64,000 nt of DNA. Source: Cycas panzhihuaensis (taxonomy: Eukaryota > Cycadophyta). The translations under genes were made by a program, and so were the position numbers. The notes beneath the pieces are model-generated. The model was not told the DNA's origin and ran no database searches. It worked only from the letters and a program-made list of their open reading frames with translations. The first letter of the stretch is position 1. Each line of letters begins with the position of its first letter. The DNA is taken from the NCBI GenBank assembly GCA_023213395.1, contig CM041465.1, positions 112,165,741 through 112,229,740 of the forward strand, given 5' to 3'. Positions 47,201-61,600 of the stretch are shown in pieces.

Positions 47201-48914
47201 ATTTGATGAAAGTCATGAAGTATTTAGTTTAACCAAGAGAGACTAATATGATTGGTTTATATAAATTAGAATTAACCAATTCTAGTTTTTCCTATAACAG
47301 ATGGATTATAGATTTTATTATCCTTTTATATAAGAGGGAGGTTATGTACCATTTGTAACTTATTTAATAACTAAAGACTATGGTAATTCAAATGACCATA
47401 TCAGTCCTTCTATATTATATCTTATGAACTTATAATAAGAGTATACTTAGGCGAGCTAGAGAATTTAAATAAACCATTTTCTTTAACTCCTTAAGCTATT
47501 ACAAAATTACCATTCTTAATGACACATTTGACAATGTCAAATACTACTTTTAAGTTAAACTTAGTCACAGAACTTATTAAGAGTAAGTTATACTTAAAAT
47601 AAGGTATATACAATGCATTTGAGAATTTGATTTTGTGAGAAAAGAGATTAAGAGTAATGGCACCCTTACCAACTACCTTGTGTTAACTACAATTACTTAG
47701 AACTATGATCTAATTACATCTATATTTGAGCTTATTAAATGACTCTTTTTGGAAAATAATATGGTTTGAAGCCCCTAAGTCAATATAATAAGTACCATTA
47801 TTACTATAAATAACATTGAATTAAAAGACCATTTTATCATCAATAAATAAAATTATAGTTTTCCCATCTTTCTTTCAATCTATTTTCTTCTTTTAGTAGT
47901 TCTTTTTAATGTACCTTCTTTTGTTATAATATGTGTATATGATATTCCTTTTAGTCTTATATTTAGATTCACCTATGTTATGAGAAAATATTGAAGTTTA
48001 ATTAGGAGCACCTATTTGAAGTTTCCTTTTTAGTTGAGAAGATAAAGCCATGGTACTAATGATACCTATGTAACTTCTTATTCTCTATTCTTCATAAAAG
48101 ACGAGTCTTTCAAGTTCCTCAAAGCCAAGAGATTAAGCTCTCTTGGTTAAAGATAAGTTGTTTACAAATATGTGATAGCCTTCGTGCATGATATTAAGAA
48201 TTTTACTAATAACCTCTCTATCTTCTACATTCTCACTAATTATAATCAACTAATCCATATTCTCCTTTATGTTTAATAATTACACAGAGATAAAGTCATC
48301 AACAGTCATCTTACATGAGTATAATAGGTTTCTTAGGTTCAAAACTTTATCTTTATCTTTGGTCTCATACATATATTTAAGAGATTTTTATGTATTTTAT
48401 ATGATTTTTTACCTTAAAGATAAGTAATAAATTTATTAGTAATTAAGAGTTTAATGATTACTAAGGACTATCTTTCTCAATCTTCCTAATATTTTATATC
48501 TTTAGCTGTAATAATTATGGTCAAATATGTAAACTATTAAAAAATGTGATTCAAAGACTATCTTTAAAATCATAATGAAAATTGGAATGTAAAATATGCT
48601 ACAAGAATGAGGTATTAATGATAAAATAATAAATACATGAATGAATGATGATGTATAATACAAGAGATAATAAATATGAGAAACAATTATCACCTTCCAA
48701 TTATTGAATTAGGAATGAATACATACTTATATTACATATGAACTTATACTTGATCAATCAAATATAAGAACCCTTATGTCCTCTAATGGGACGTTTGCAT
48801 GAATAGGTGTGAACGTCATGAATACATCTTAATAACTCTATAATAATCCTATAAGAGTTAAGATAAGGGGGACACATCAATAGATAAATTAACATTAAAT
48901 ATTATATTTTAACA
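44300..48914 (-). mobile_element. Ty1/copia element F (minus strand)
   Basis: The copia domain order is read on the minus strand from about 48480 (gag) down to 44950 (RNase H). Below RNase H is a purine tract with an LTR-like start: GAGGTGG then TGTTAAAAAT, at 44787 going down. At the upper end a similar GGGAGGG then TGTTAAAATA lies at 48914. The two flanking blocks share this junction but otherwise look different, so they may not be a matched LTR pair. The lower limit near 44300 is a guess. Confidence 0.65.
44950..48480 (-). pseudogene. Copia gag-pol remnant of F
   Basis: The minus strand shows an integrase core near 47050-46850 (GSRGEYLS, where the catalytic Asp is Ser, then a decayed NGMAKRKN motif). 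RT with LYVYDLIII (second position of YVDD changed) lies near 45760, and RT C-terminal sequence at 45573-45247 (QLMGSLITLTNIKLDINYVIG). RNase H follows at about 45200-44960 (ISWCSKKQITISLSS, KVEYKVMI). Gag-like sequence lies between about 48480 and 47900. Frequent stops and loss of key residues show it is dead. Confidence 0.75.
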
Positions 48915-48927
48915 CCCTCCCATAATG

Positions 48928-49993
48928 TTTAGTGTCACATCTATAACATTATGTAAAAATCTGCTCAAATAAATGAACATTATCTCCATATTATAGTAGT
49001 TACATCTGTAAGCTGCAAACTAGATATATTAAACTCCTTATAAAGAAAGGTCCATCTATCAAAATATATGGGTAACCTATCAGTGCAACCATCAATTAAA
49101 GAGGAACCTCCTTTACATATATAGTTCACTCAACATCAATCAACTTTATTTTAGGACCATGTCTACTAAGTAAATGAGTTGGGTACCAAAGCAACTTCAA
49201 TCTTGCTTAAAGCATTTAATTTGTGGTTCCATCAAGGATATGAGCAAGATATAGCTTGAAGCATGTATGGTTTCTTCAAGGATAAAGATATATATCACTT
49301 TGAGTTTAAGTTTTCTAAGTTTACTAATAATCAAATATGCTTTCTTGAAGCATGATGTACTAAAAGAAAATAATATAGCTACCATTAAGTGAAAACCATA
49401 TGTGATTTATAAGAAAGAACTCTCATGAGTGTAAAAAGGGATTCTTAAAAGTTTTCAAACTATCATAATTAAGTAATTTTTTGTTAAATTTGAACTAAAT
49501 ATATTTTTTCTTACTTCCAAATAGAACTAACATTATCATGTTATTAGGAATGCTGAAAAGCTATAAGATATATGAAAATAGATATGAAATTTATCATGAA
49601 ATGCACCTTTTATGAAGATTTAAGAAGTTGCATGATTTTTATTAATTAAAATACCAAACTTCTCAATTCTAAAGTGTTCCTTATAACCATTCATTTTGAT
49701 TGTCTCGAAGTAGTAAATCTAGTGCTAGTAGGTGAGTTATGAATGAAAAAGTGCTAGTAGGTCATAAAATGCATGTGATCCTTAACAAATGAGTGGTGGA
49801 ATTCAAAAAATATTAAATATTAAATAAGTCTTTTAAAAAATAAAAGATATTTGAATTCATTTAACTCCATTTTAGAGCTTTCCTCCTTTGTCTTTAACAC
49901 ATGAGTCATATGTGATAGAAGAATTAATGACATATTTCATTAATTTATCTAAACATCATTTGTATCATTAACGTAATAGTTGTATATACTTCA
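48928..49993. other. No feature recognised
   Basis: AT-rich sequence between F and B2. The minus-strand frame at 49197-49385 has no domain. A purine-rich tract at 48915-48927 (minus strand) next to the LTR-like start at 48914 hints that another minus-strand element once lay here. Confidence 0.3.
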
Positions 49994-52900
49994 TGTTAAG
50001 GGATTCATTAATGTAAATGGATTTAGTCACAACTTAATGTTGTGAACCTAATTATGTGGGGTTGATTTTGTCCTCATATATAGTTATCATAAGTTAGTTT
50101 AATCATACAAGGTATCAATTATCACCTTGCATGATCCTATGTTCATATTCTCTTTGCACTTTATAACAACCTCTTTTGTTTCATGCATGAAGCTTTTCAT
50201 ATATCTCTTTCTTATGTGATATACTTGGTTTTTATGAATGAATAAATTCAAGATTACTTTGGAGTATTTGTGAATAATTCTAGTGCTTAGTTTTTATTTT
50301 ATTATGTGAATCTTTTAGATGATGCTTTGATTCTTGAACCTAGGTTAAAACCATATAGACCTTCATTTCCTTTCACTTGGTATCAAAGCTAGTCTCTACT
50401 AAGTCTATTGCCCAATTTTCTAGCTAGGTTACTCTCCCATTTTCACTCTATATTGTAGTAACCAGTGAAGTGCACTACTTATTGAATACATTCATTATCA
50501 TAATTGAACTAGAGAAAGTTAATTTACCTCTCATTTTTTGATAAACACCTTCTATAACAAAAGTTGTTTGCTTTGATTTATTAATCAAATCAAATGAAGA
50601 GACATATATGGTGAATGTATTATAGAGAATTCATGCTTTAAACATCTTCTAAAATATTTATTCTTTGATTGGTATCATTGATCATTTGTAGACTACATTT
50701 AAGTCATATTAATTTACATTAGTCTCTGCATTAGTCGGGCAACTTCCATTTGAGTTATATTTATACTTGTTTTAGTTGGGCTTTTTCTTTTATGGACTTA
50801 GTGACTATGTTTAAATATATATAAGCTATATTTAAGCTATATAATTTGGTACTCAACTATTACATGATAATGGAATCTCTGTATAATCACTACTATCTCT
50901 ATTTATATAAGTTATTATCATTTGCAATTACATATTTGTTATTACAATCTTTATGTATAATCTTAGTGTTACTCAGCCCTCTTTATAAGGTTATCATCTA
51001 GTCTACAAAATGTATACATTTTGGACCTAATTTTTGAGTATTCTATATGATTTGGGATTATTGTCGGTCCTTGTATGGCCCTATAGTTTCTCTCAAGTGC
51101 TCTGCATGGTCTATTTGTGGCTTGTTTGGCCTCTTTTATGCTAGACATGGCTCCTACGAGCTTGTCTAGCCCTATGTGGTGTAGATGATTTATGATTAAT
51201 TTAGAGGAGAAACAAAGAGAAGCATATTTTTTTTTTTCCCTTTAATTTCATTATGTTTGTAGCAATCTAAGGACTAAGATAGTAGTCTTGACTTCGTCAA
51301 ACTCCTACACACTATTAGACTAGAGAAACCATGTCATATGACCACTTAATCTGACCCTCGCAGAGTTATCTTCATAGTGGAGAAGATAAATCAAAATTAT
51401 ATTGCTTTTACAAAGAGATCTAGCCTCTTGTATCTAACCTATTCTATTAATTTTTTAAATTCGCATAGCCCAATTTAAAATTTTATAGAGTTTTTAAAAC
51501 TTTAGGTTATAAAATTAGTATGTTCTCTAAATATTCTATTTTTGATATAGTTCATAACCCAAAGTTATTTTCTAATTTTTTTTTATTTTTTAAGGGATAT
51601 TTTTAATCTATTTTAGGTTGTTTTTTTTCTATTTTTTAAAGTATTTCTTCTATTTTTCTGCTTAAATCATTAAAATAAATCCATTAATTACAAAATCCTT
51701 TTAAAATCAATCAAAAATATTTAAAAATATAAATACGAAAGGAACCACCTGATTATCAACCTTACAAGGGGAACGATTAATACCTTTGAAGTTACCACTC
51801 CACATAAGCTATTGGTCCTTCTCAAATTCTATATATATTAGAGAGGCCCATTAGCTATGAAGTGTAATTAGTAGTAGGCTAAAGTATTTATACCCAAAAC
51901 CTTAGAGTTTGGAGACTATGCTAGACTTAAAGGAGTGAAGACCTTGGTTATAAGTGTGCCCTTAGATAAGGATATATTGTTTAGGCCATAAATCTAGTGT
52001 AGGTGGGTTAACGGTGTTAGGGGGTGACTGAGCCTTCTATAGCACCCAAATACCTTCGAGTATATTGGGTCTCAAGTTGCCACTTATGAGTAGGTATACC
52101 ATTAGATATGATCATATTAACTACCAAGGGTTATTTAAGAGTAAGGACATTGAAACTTAGATCTTATATTAGATCATCATTTTTAGGTAGATAGGATACA
52201 TATCACACAAGGTGGTACTTTAGATGATTATAGCTAATACTATCACAATATCTACTAGTGATAATTTCTAGGCTTGAAAGAAATAAGTCAACAACATTTT
52301 TATTATAAACAAACTTTGGGGTTATGTTCTTAGAAAAATTTATGAGCTAGTTTCTACTCAAGATTCTAATGATCTTGATAACCCTATTCTACCTAATCCT
52401 AATATTGTAGCTATCTTTATTAAGTTTAACAAAGTTTCCCTTTCTTTTCTTCACATATTCTGTAAGGATAATATCAATTAGAATATAGAACTTGCCCTTG
52501 CCTCTATAGATACTTGGAACATCATTTGGGTACTTTATGAGAGGAAGGATAATATTAGGGCAATAATGCTAAAATCTTAGCTTTTCTCTATTCTATTTAT
52601 AGGATCCACAGTAGCCCATTTATCCTAGATTAAGGTGATTAAGAAATAGTTTATAGTGATGGGTGAGCGATTAAAGGATAATAATCTTCTATTATGCATT
52701 GTTAATGTTTTAATACCTAATTATAACTCCTTTATATTTCATTTGTCATATATAGATCAACTTGCTACCATTGATTTCAATACATTTAAGGGTTTACTGC
52801 TCTAGGAAGAATGTATTTTGAACCATTAATGGAATGTAGGTACTTCCTCTTCTACACTAGCTTTTGTAGCCTGACATAGAGGAAGATCTTAACATACACT

Positions 52901-53150
52901 ACTAACATATTAGTTTGGATCAATAAATTTAAACCAATAGCCTAATCAATAGTTATATCAGCCATATTAGTCTCACTTATCTTATAATCCTTAGGTTCTT
53001 TATCATTATTATGGTAATTTTAGGTATATACCATTAAATTATAGGAAAAAAATAGATAACCTTCAATAATAATAATTTTAGAACCACCATACTATGTCAG
53101 GTAATTAAACTCATACATGTGGAAATTACAAGGGACCTTAGAGACAAAAT
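49994..53150 (+). mobile_element. Copia element B2 (5' half)
   Basis: 5' LTR candidate 49994-50375 (TGTTAAGGG to ttttca, about 382 bp), primer-binding site tggtatcaaagct at 50378-50390, long leader to about 52280 that aligns with the leaders of B1 and B3, then gag to about 53130. It is cut off at about 53150 by D2, and no B2 pol follows. Confidence 0.65.
52280..53130 (+). pseudogene. Copia Gag remnant of B2
   Basis: Frames read SIDTWNIIWVLYERKDN, then LIPNYNSFI, TFKGLLL and EECILNH, ending in a TSSSTLAFVA and HRGRS-type linker. The same succession is seen on the minus strand in E (NIIYDLYERKDN, TFKGLFL, EECILNKL, GVSSSIHALV), which confirms homology. Stops occur throughout. It ends before the zinc knuckle, where D2 begins. 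Confidence 0.65.
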
Positions 53151-53159
53151 TAATCATAC

Positions 53160-54045
53160 TACTAGGGATTAATGGGCAACAACCCCCTTTGGCAAGGGGG
53201 GTGTGAGGGAAGAAGATATCTCCCTCCCCCTCACAAGCATGGATTCAAGGGTGATAACCCCCAAAGTAAATTTTAGGATATAAATAGAAAAGAGAGTCAG
53301 GGTTGTTCATCATAAATACCCTAAATCTGATGGTTCTAATCCTATATATTCTTATGACATTCTTTATATAACCTGAATTAGGTAATACTTTATAGAGTGC
53401 ATAGAGTGAATGAGTTGATGAGGCAAGTTGGGGTTTCATATCTATAATTATTTAGCTTTTGTTTAGATTAATAAAAAGTTTATAGTTAGACCTAAATCTT
53501 ATGGTGTTCTTTATTGTATGCTTGAATTGTGTATGCTATTTGTTCTTTCCATGATTAAAGTTTTGTTAATATTACTTTCATGGTTATATTTTACTCTTCA
53601 TTTAGTGTCAGAGCTAAGGGTTTTAGTTATGTGAGAAGCCATTTAATTAGTGGGAGCCTTATTTGGTAAACTTGAGTTTATAGCTTATGGAAAGCATTAC
53701 AAAGATAGAGATTGAAAAGTCTAATGTCCAAAACTTTGAGTTATAGAAGCTAAAGATGGAAGATATTCTCGTTGGAAAGGATCAGTAGATCGTTGTAATA
53801 GGAATAAAGCTTGAGACTATGGGTGATGAGACTAAAAGAAGCTTGATCATAAAGTAATCAGTTTAATAAGGTTATGCCTTTTAGACATGGTATTGTTAAA
53901 TGTTGCCACAAAACCTATGGCCAAAGATCTATGGATAAAGTTAGGGGCTTTGTATCCAACTAAGTCCCTAGTTAATAAGCAATTTCTTTAAAAAAAGTTA
54001 TACTCACTCAAGATGAGTGATGGGGAGGAATAGTAGTTACTACAA
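53160..54045 (+). mobile_element. Element D2: 5' LTR and start of gag
   Basis: About 53160-53607 matches solo LTR D1, including the GC-rich hairpin (arms ccccctt at 53183-53189 and aaggggg at 53194-53200) and the text cagggttgttca. The first part of the LTR seems missing. A primer-binding-like tgtcagagct follows at about 53611. Gag-like frames then read KIEIEKSNVQNFEL, LKMEDIL and KPMAKDLWIKLGALY. Similarity stops near 54045 where inverted E begins. Confidence 0.6.
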
Positions 54046-54049
54046 AATA

Positions 54050-56680
54050 TCTTTCATCATTAAAATATAAAATTTATTATAGATTCATGCCTTGATTCTC
54101 TTTAGAAAAGATTATATCCTTAAATACACGTATTTGGCATATAGCAAGATCATAATGTTTATAAGCTTTATAGCCAAGTATATAGCTAATAAAGACATAT
54201 TTCTTGCTTTTATCATCATAATTCTTTCTCTATTCTTTCGCTATATTCATATATGTCATGTATCTAAAAATATATAAATATGAGACTATAGGCTTTAGGC
54301 CTAACCAAGCCTCTTTAGGTGTAATATCCATAACTATATTTGTTAGACTTTAGTTGGTAAGATATATAATAGTGTATACAACTTTAGCCTAGAATTAAAA
54401 TCTAAGATTTTTGGAAACAAGTATGGCCTTGCCTTTATTGACCAAGGTCTAGTTCATCCACTTAATAACTTCATTTTGATGAGGAGTGTAGTAGGTAGAA
54501 AACTACTATTTGATGCCATTATCCTTGTAAAACTAAGTGAATTCTTTTGAAGTGTATTCACCTCCATTATCATAATAAAAGATTTTTGGTGGCATACAAA
54601 ATTTAATTTTAGCTTCATGTTTGAATTCTTTGAACTTTTCAAATGCTTTTGATTTCTTCTTCAAAATATAAACCCAAATCTTATAGGAAATATTATTAAT
54701 AAAAGTGATGAAGAAATGATAATAATTGAAGGAGGCTTGTAACATGGGTCCATAGATGTTATAATATATAATATCCTAATGGTTCCTTAGCATGTCAAAC
54801 TTTCCCATATGATTTAAATGGTGCTTTATTATATTTTCCCATAACGTAAGCTTTACAAAAGTATTTAGTTTGTTTGATTTTTGGGAACCCATATACCATG
54901 TTTAACTTAAATAGTAGATAAAGACTATTCATATTCAGATGACCAAGGCATTAATGCCATAATTGGATTTTACAACCTAATAGAGAAACAAGTGTATTTG
55001 AAGTAGGTTATTACTTATTATTATAAGTTAAAGTAGAATTATTAAAAGTGGAATCAAAATTACTATAAGTTCCATTTTTATTATGCAAAAGTATAGGTGT
55101 AGCGATATCATCAGACTTATAGAGTCCTTGATTATTATATCTAGTAGTAATCAACTTATTATTTACATAAGTGATAAGGCTTTTATCAAGATAGAGAAAT
55201 AGCACATCAAACATTTGCTTGTCTATCTAACTACTAAATAACAAATTTCTTGTCATCCTAAGTACATAAAAGGTATTATTTAGGTGATGCTTATTGGCAA
55301 AGTATTTTAATAAAATTAGAGTATTATTAATATTAGTAATCTCAAGTACTATACCATCACCAAATTTCATAGATTGATCCTAAAATAACCTTGAATCTAT
55401 AAGTAATTATTTCATGTGTTAATAGGCTTTAGAATTAATCAACTGGGATTTATTAGAATGGTGGACTATAAAAGCAGTAAAAAGTAAATTTTGAGTATCA
55501 ACCGTATGGTTTCCCTAATTCTAATTTCTTCACTAGTTATAGTTTTGATACCTTACATTTACCTAATTAGTGTGTTAGGCATTCTAATTTGGTCTTCTAG
55601 CTACATGAAAATTACCACATCCTTCGTTAAGATTTTTTTTGAGTTATAAAGTGACTTTTGTATTGTTGTTATTGTAGGTTAGCTATATTTCTCCTATAAT
55701 CTAGTCCATTATGACCTAGTTTGTCATAATAGTGGTAAATAACTTAATTTAAATGTTGTTAATATTATTAGTATTGGCTCAAATTCATGGAACCAAATTA
55801 TTGGTTATGTTTTGGATAAGGTTGTCTCCCTCTATATTGTACAACTAAGGCATGAATTGATGAGGAGACACCTAAATCTCTAAGTTTATTCAGAATACAT
55901 TCTTCTTATAGAAAAAGTCCCTTAAAAGTGATAAAAACTAATGTACCAAGATAATTGGAATAGGATTGATTAGAAATAATGGAATTATATCTAGCAAGTA
56001 ATACATCCATACTATAAGATATCATATCACTACAATCAGGTGGTTGACCAAGAATGTTTAATTAATTTCTTAAGGATTTTATTTGAGTCAAATAAGCTAC
56101 AATTGAACCAACATAAAGAGTGGATAATAAGTATGCTTTAAGCATGAACACTCTAGCATTGTCTTCCCTTTCATATAGATCATAAATAATGTTCCAAGCT
56201 TTGGTAAAGGTAATGGTTATTTTAATATTTTAATCGATCATTTTTTCATAAGAAAGATGCAAAAAGTAGAGTGTGATTTCCTCATTCTTATTTAAGCTAG
56301 CAATAACAACAAGATCAAGTGGTATAAAAATGGTAAGATCATTAAGATATTTTATAGGTTCAAGTTTAGGAGTGGTACTAAAAATATAAATCTAAAATTT
56401 ATTTGTTATAAATATGTTTTCAACTTATTTATTCCAAGCAAAGAAATTATCATTGATAGATAATTTAACAATGATTACTACAACAATTTGAAGTGTCATC
56501 CTATCTACTTAAAAGGGTTACTAATCTAGGATCTAAAGTCTCAGTGTCTCCTTGTTTATAAGCCCTTGATAGTTGAGACATTCCTATATGATGGCATACC
56601 TACTTACATGTGATAATTTAAGTAGTCTATATACTTAAAGGTATGTGAGAACTAGAAGGATTTTCCACCCCTGTGATACT
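54050..56680 (-). mobile_element. Copia element E (minus strand), gag to integrase
   Basis: On the minus strand from 56680 there is part of the B-type leader (like 52080-52250 of B2), then Gag to about 55700. A pre-integrase domain follows (55214-55011) and an integrase core (about 54745-54400; FYYDNGGEYTSKEF, then PHQNEVI), followed by the integrase C-terminal part to about 54060 (DDKSKKYVF). RT and 3' LTR are absent. E belongs to the B family by its leader and Gag. At 56680 it is cut by the 5' LTR of B3, so B3 appears to have landed in E. Confidence 0.7.
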
Positions 56681-58673
56681 TGTTAAATTATAATGACAAT
56701 TTCATGTACTTTAATATATTTATAACTTAAGTTATAACTTTACGTTTGTAATCTTAATTAAGGATCTTCACCCACCTTTCCTCACAATGGATTAATGAAA
56801 TGCATATGATATGAGCCCCAATTAAATGTAAGTGAGAGTGACATTAAGACCTACATAAATAAGATTGTGTCCTCACCCATTCTAATGATCATTTTATAAG
56901 AGTCAAAACCCTATCAAAATAATTTTATAGGTATCAATTAATTTGATCCTCATATTATGTTCATTTAATATGTGCATGATGTTCTTTTATATATTTTGTT
57001 AAGTATTGCTTACATGAGATTTAGATCATGTGTTTTATAAATTAGATAAATTCTAATTTTATTATTTGATATCAGAGTGATTTTCTCTTGTATATACTCA
57101 TCTTACACACAGGTAATAAGGTTTAAAGATGTATATAAAAATAAATAAAATTAAGAAACAATTTAACAATATTAAGAAGAAATGACTTGTGTTATGAATT
57201 TTAAGTGGTAGTGCTACATATTTTAGTGTAATAAATAAAGGATTGTAGTAAATTAAACTTTTTCCTTCCTTTTATTACCAATTTTAAAGGTAAATTTACT
57301 AACTCAACTTTGAATAACTATAGCTTTTACCATAAATATTCAAATGACTTCAATTTCTTTTTAATTCTATACATTTTTTTGGCTACTTTTGAATGGAAGT
57401 GGTTTTAGGTTAATCAGATATCTAAATAGAATATTATTTATATTTTATCAGATGGTACTTTTATAGTCTAAAAGCCCTAAGGTAAACCCTCCTGAAAGGG
57501 GTCATAAATTTTGATATAGATATATAAATTTGATTCCATATGAACTAATAGAATAATAATTTAGAAGGCGTTATTTCAGACTATATTTTATGAATTTTTA
57601 TGTCGTTATTAAACATTTAAAATTAATGTTAATCTTTCTAATTTATTAGGGTCTCACATTTGCTAAGCATTTTTCACTCATTTCTAGCTAATGATATATG
57701 GTGCTTTGTGGTTGTTGGTGCTCTTCTTATGTGAGGAAGGTTACTTTTCACTTATCAACAATGGTCCCTTCTTACTTGAGTATTCTAAAACCTTATTTTT
57801 AGTTTTCTTTACTCCATTTATTTATTTATGTCTCCTTTTCTTAATCATTAAAATTTAATATTTTATTTTTAAATAATACCACATTAGAAATAAACTTTAA
57901 ACTTAAACATTAAGTAAGATAATTCTTAAATTGAATTACTAAACTACCAATCCTATAAGAGGAATGGTTAAGACTCCTAAAGTTATTAGTCTCAAACATG
58001 TGAGTTACATTCTCTTAGATAAGTAGGCTAGGGGACAACTTGTTATAAGGTGTATTAAGTGATAAAGTAAGCTATTAAATCTTTCTTTAGAGTTTGGAGA
58101 CCAGTCTAGATGCAAAAGGGGCGAGTTCTTTGGCTATAGTCCTTTACTAAATCTGTCCATTAATATAAATTTGGTATAGGTGTATAAATAGTGTTAGAGG
58201 GATAATCAACCTTCTACACTCGTATACCAAGGTATATAAAGCTTAACTTGGTCACATATTGATATATATTGAGTCCTTAAACTACTAGTTATGGAAAGGT
58301 TCCACTAGATAGAATAACAATTAAAGGCTTCTTAGAAACATTAAAATATTAGAATTTTAGTTTAGTAGCCTACTAAGTAGATAACTCATATTAGATAGCA
58401 ATAATTTTTTGGCTTAAAGGAAATAAATCAAATGCCTATTAATTATGAATGATTTTTGCGTGTATGTATTTAAAAACACATCCAAATCTATTCCCATATG
58501 TCATCCAAATTACCCTAAGCTTGTGAGTCCCTAAGACCATATTGTGCTTGTCACCTTTAGAGTTAAAGATAATATAACTCTATCCTTCCTTCATTTAGTT
58601 GTGCAAGATAACATTGACTAAAATATTAGAACTATCAACTCCTCTCACAAAGCATAAAGCATTATATGTTCCC
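56681..58673 (+). mobile_element. Copia element B3: 5' LTR, leader and gag start
   Basis: The LTR candidate 56681-57063 (TGTTAAATTATAATG start, about 383 bp) is followed by tgatatcagagtg (57067), a one-base variant of the copia primer-binding site. The leader (to about 58560) shares ordered blocks with B1 and B2. The first gag-like words (about 58560-58670) match B1 at 15860-15930. D3 interrupts it at 58674. Confidence 0.7.
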
Positions 58674-61600
58674 TGTTGGGTATGTAATAAAAATGTATAA
58701 GGAGGCTAAAATTTTGAATTATTTTTTACATGATTTTTCCCACCAACTTTCTCTCTAAATTATAAAAAGAATCGGGTCCATTCATCACCGAGGCCCTTGA
58801 TCTAATTGTTGAGATTTATGTACCTTTTTATATATAACCCACATTGGGTAATTTATTATAGTATTGCAGTATTACATCGCATCGTGTATAGGCAATTGTT
58901 TATTGTTCTTACTTTCAGACCTTTTTGGTGGTTGCATATATAGATCTCTATCTTCTTGATCAATAAAGATTGATACCTTTTTTATATGGATGTTTCCCTA
59001 GCACTCTTCTAGGATTTAACCACATTAAATCTAGTGTACTTGGTAATATTTATCCTTTTTAGTATATGTGTTGAATGATCTCTAGTTTATATATATACAT
59101 TTAGGTATAATTTCAAGTAATATTCTTGTTGCAAAATAGAATAGATCTTAATAGCTAGTTTAGTTATTTAGAACCTAGTTTGTCCATAAGTGGTATTGGA
59201 GCCATATATATTTTCCAATAAGTATGTAAAGAGTTTGGTGATTGTTCTTTCTACATCAAATGGAAAAAGTAACAAATTCAAAGTTCCAGGTGGAGAAGTT
59301 TAATGGGAAAAATAACTTTATGTTGTGGAAGCTCAAAGCATATGATGTTTTGGTACAATAGGTTTTGTACAAAACATTGGAAGGTAAGTCAAAGAAACTT
59401 GTGGTAATGGACGATGATGAATGGGAGGACTTGGACAAAAGATCTCTTAGCATAATATATTTATGCTTAGCAAATGAAGTTTTATTTAATATTGTAGAAC
59501 AAAAATCAATAGCAAGATTATGGACCAAGTTAGAAAGCTTGTATATAATGAAGTTTATGACTAATTGAATCTACTTGAAGAGGTAATTATATTCATTGCA
59601 CATAAAGGAAGGTACCAAAATTCCTAACCATCTAAATGTTTTTAATACTCTTATATGTCAATTGGCTAGTAGTGTTATAATGATAGAGGATAAAGATAAA
59701 CAATAACCTTATTATGATCATTACCATCGTCTTAGGATAACATTATCGCCTCTATTAGTTCCAGTACTACTAATGAGCTGGATCATGACTATATTGGGAG
59801 TGCCTTATTAATTGAAGAGGTAAGGAGGAAATCCAATTTAGAAACCTCCATACTAGAAGCTATGACAACAAGGGGTAGATCGATTCAAAGAGGACAGAGT
59901 TATAGAAATACATCAAGATCAAAGTCAAAAGGCAAGAAGGGTAAGGTAAGATGTTGGTATTGCAATAAGACAAGACACCTTAAGAAGGATTACTAGAAGA
60001 GGAAGGAGTTCCAAAAGAAGGAAGTCTTTATCAAGGAGGTAAATTAGCCTAAATCAAGTCATGGTATGGATGATGATGTCCTAATTGCATATAATGTTTC
60101 TCATTACCATTACAATTAACTATTAGATTTGGGTGATTCTCACCATATGAGTCCACATAAGAGTTAGTTTTCTTCATACCAAGCTCTTGATAGTAGTGAT
60201 ATTCTTATGGAAAATAATATTTCTTATAAAATTATTAGGATTGATAATATCAGGATCAAAATGTTCAATGGTGTAGTGAGAACCTTGATAAAAGTAAGGC
60301 ATGTACCTAAACTTAAAAGAAACATGATTTCTTTAGGTGAATTAGATTCTAATGGTTATAAGTACATAGGTCATGGAGGAGTTATGAAGGTATCAAAGGG
60401 AACCATAGTTATGATAAAGGCTTTGATAAAAGGAAAACTTTATACTCTATTGGAAAGTATATAAATCAGTCAAGTAGTTGTAGTATCAAAGATAATAGAA
60501 GATTCTTCTTAGTTATGGCATAAAAGGTTAGGGCATATAAGCAAGAAAGGACTAGAAGAGGTCATGAATTATAAGTTATTTCCTAACTTAAAGCTTTCAT
60601 ATTTAATATTTTATAAACATTGTGTCTTTAGAAAGTAATATAGACTTAGATTTAAAGTAGGAAGTCACAAAAGAAAGGTATTCAAGATTATGTCCATTAA
60701 GATGTATGGGGACCAACCCTTAAGATATCTTATAGAGGGTCACTGTATTTTGTTACATTCATAGATGACCACTCCAAGAAGGTCTAGGTCTATTTTCTAA
60801 AAAGAAAGTCTAATGTATTCAATGTATTTAGTCAGTTTAAAGCTTTCGTTGAAAAGAGCACAAGCATATCAATAAAATTCTTATGAATAGATAATGGAGG
60901 TGAGTTCGATTCTTTGGAGTTTGAAGATTATTATAGAGAATTTGGGATTGAAATACATAAAACCATAAGTTATACTCCATAGTAAAATGGCATTGTATAA
61001 TGTATGAACATAATACTTTTAGAAAGAGCAAGGAGTATGCTTAGTAATGCAGGTATGGAGCAAGGCTTATGGGCAGAAGTAATTTAAACAACTTGCTATC
61101 TGGTAAATAGATCACCATAAGTTATAATAGAATACAAAATTCCTAAAAAGGTATAGATAGGACACCTATGTGATTATTCTAATTTGAAAATTTTTGGTTG
61201 TGATGCTTATTCTTTAATTGATAAAAATCAACGTATGAAATTAGACCGAAAATCAAGAAGATATATCTTTATTAGGTATGGTGATAAGGATCAAGTTAAG
61301 GGATGCAGGTTATGGGATCCTATTGCCTACAAACTCATCATCAACAAAGATGTGGTATTTAATGAATCTCTATTTCTAAAATTAGACATTATAGAAGTTG
61401 AGATGAAATAAGAATAGAAACTTGAGCATTAATAGGTTAGGTTTGAAACATAACTATCTTTAGAAGCAAAAAAGAAGAAAGAGTTTTATAAAGATGAATC
61501 TATAGAAGAAGTATAGGAAAATGAGGACATTACTCAATTTTCTATAAGAAGATCTATATAGGTCAAGCATCCTCTTGAAAGGCACAACCCAACTATTTCT

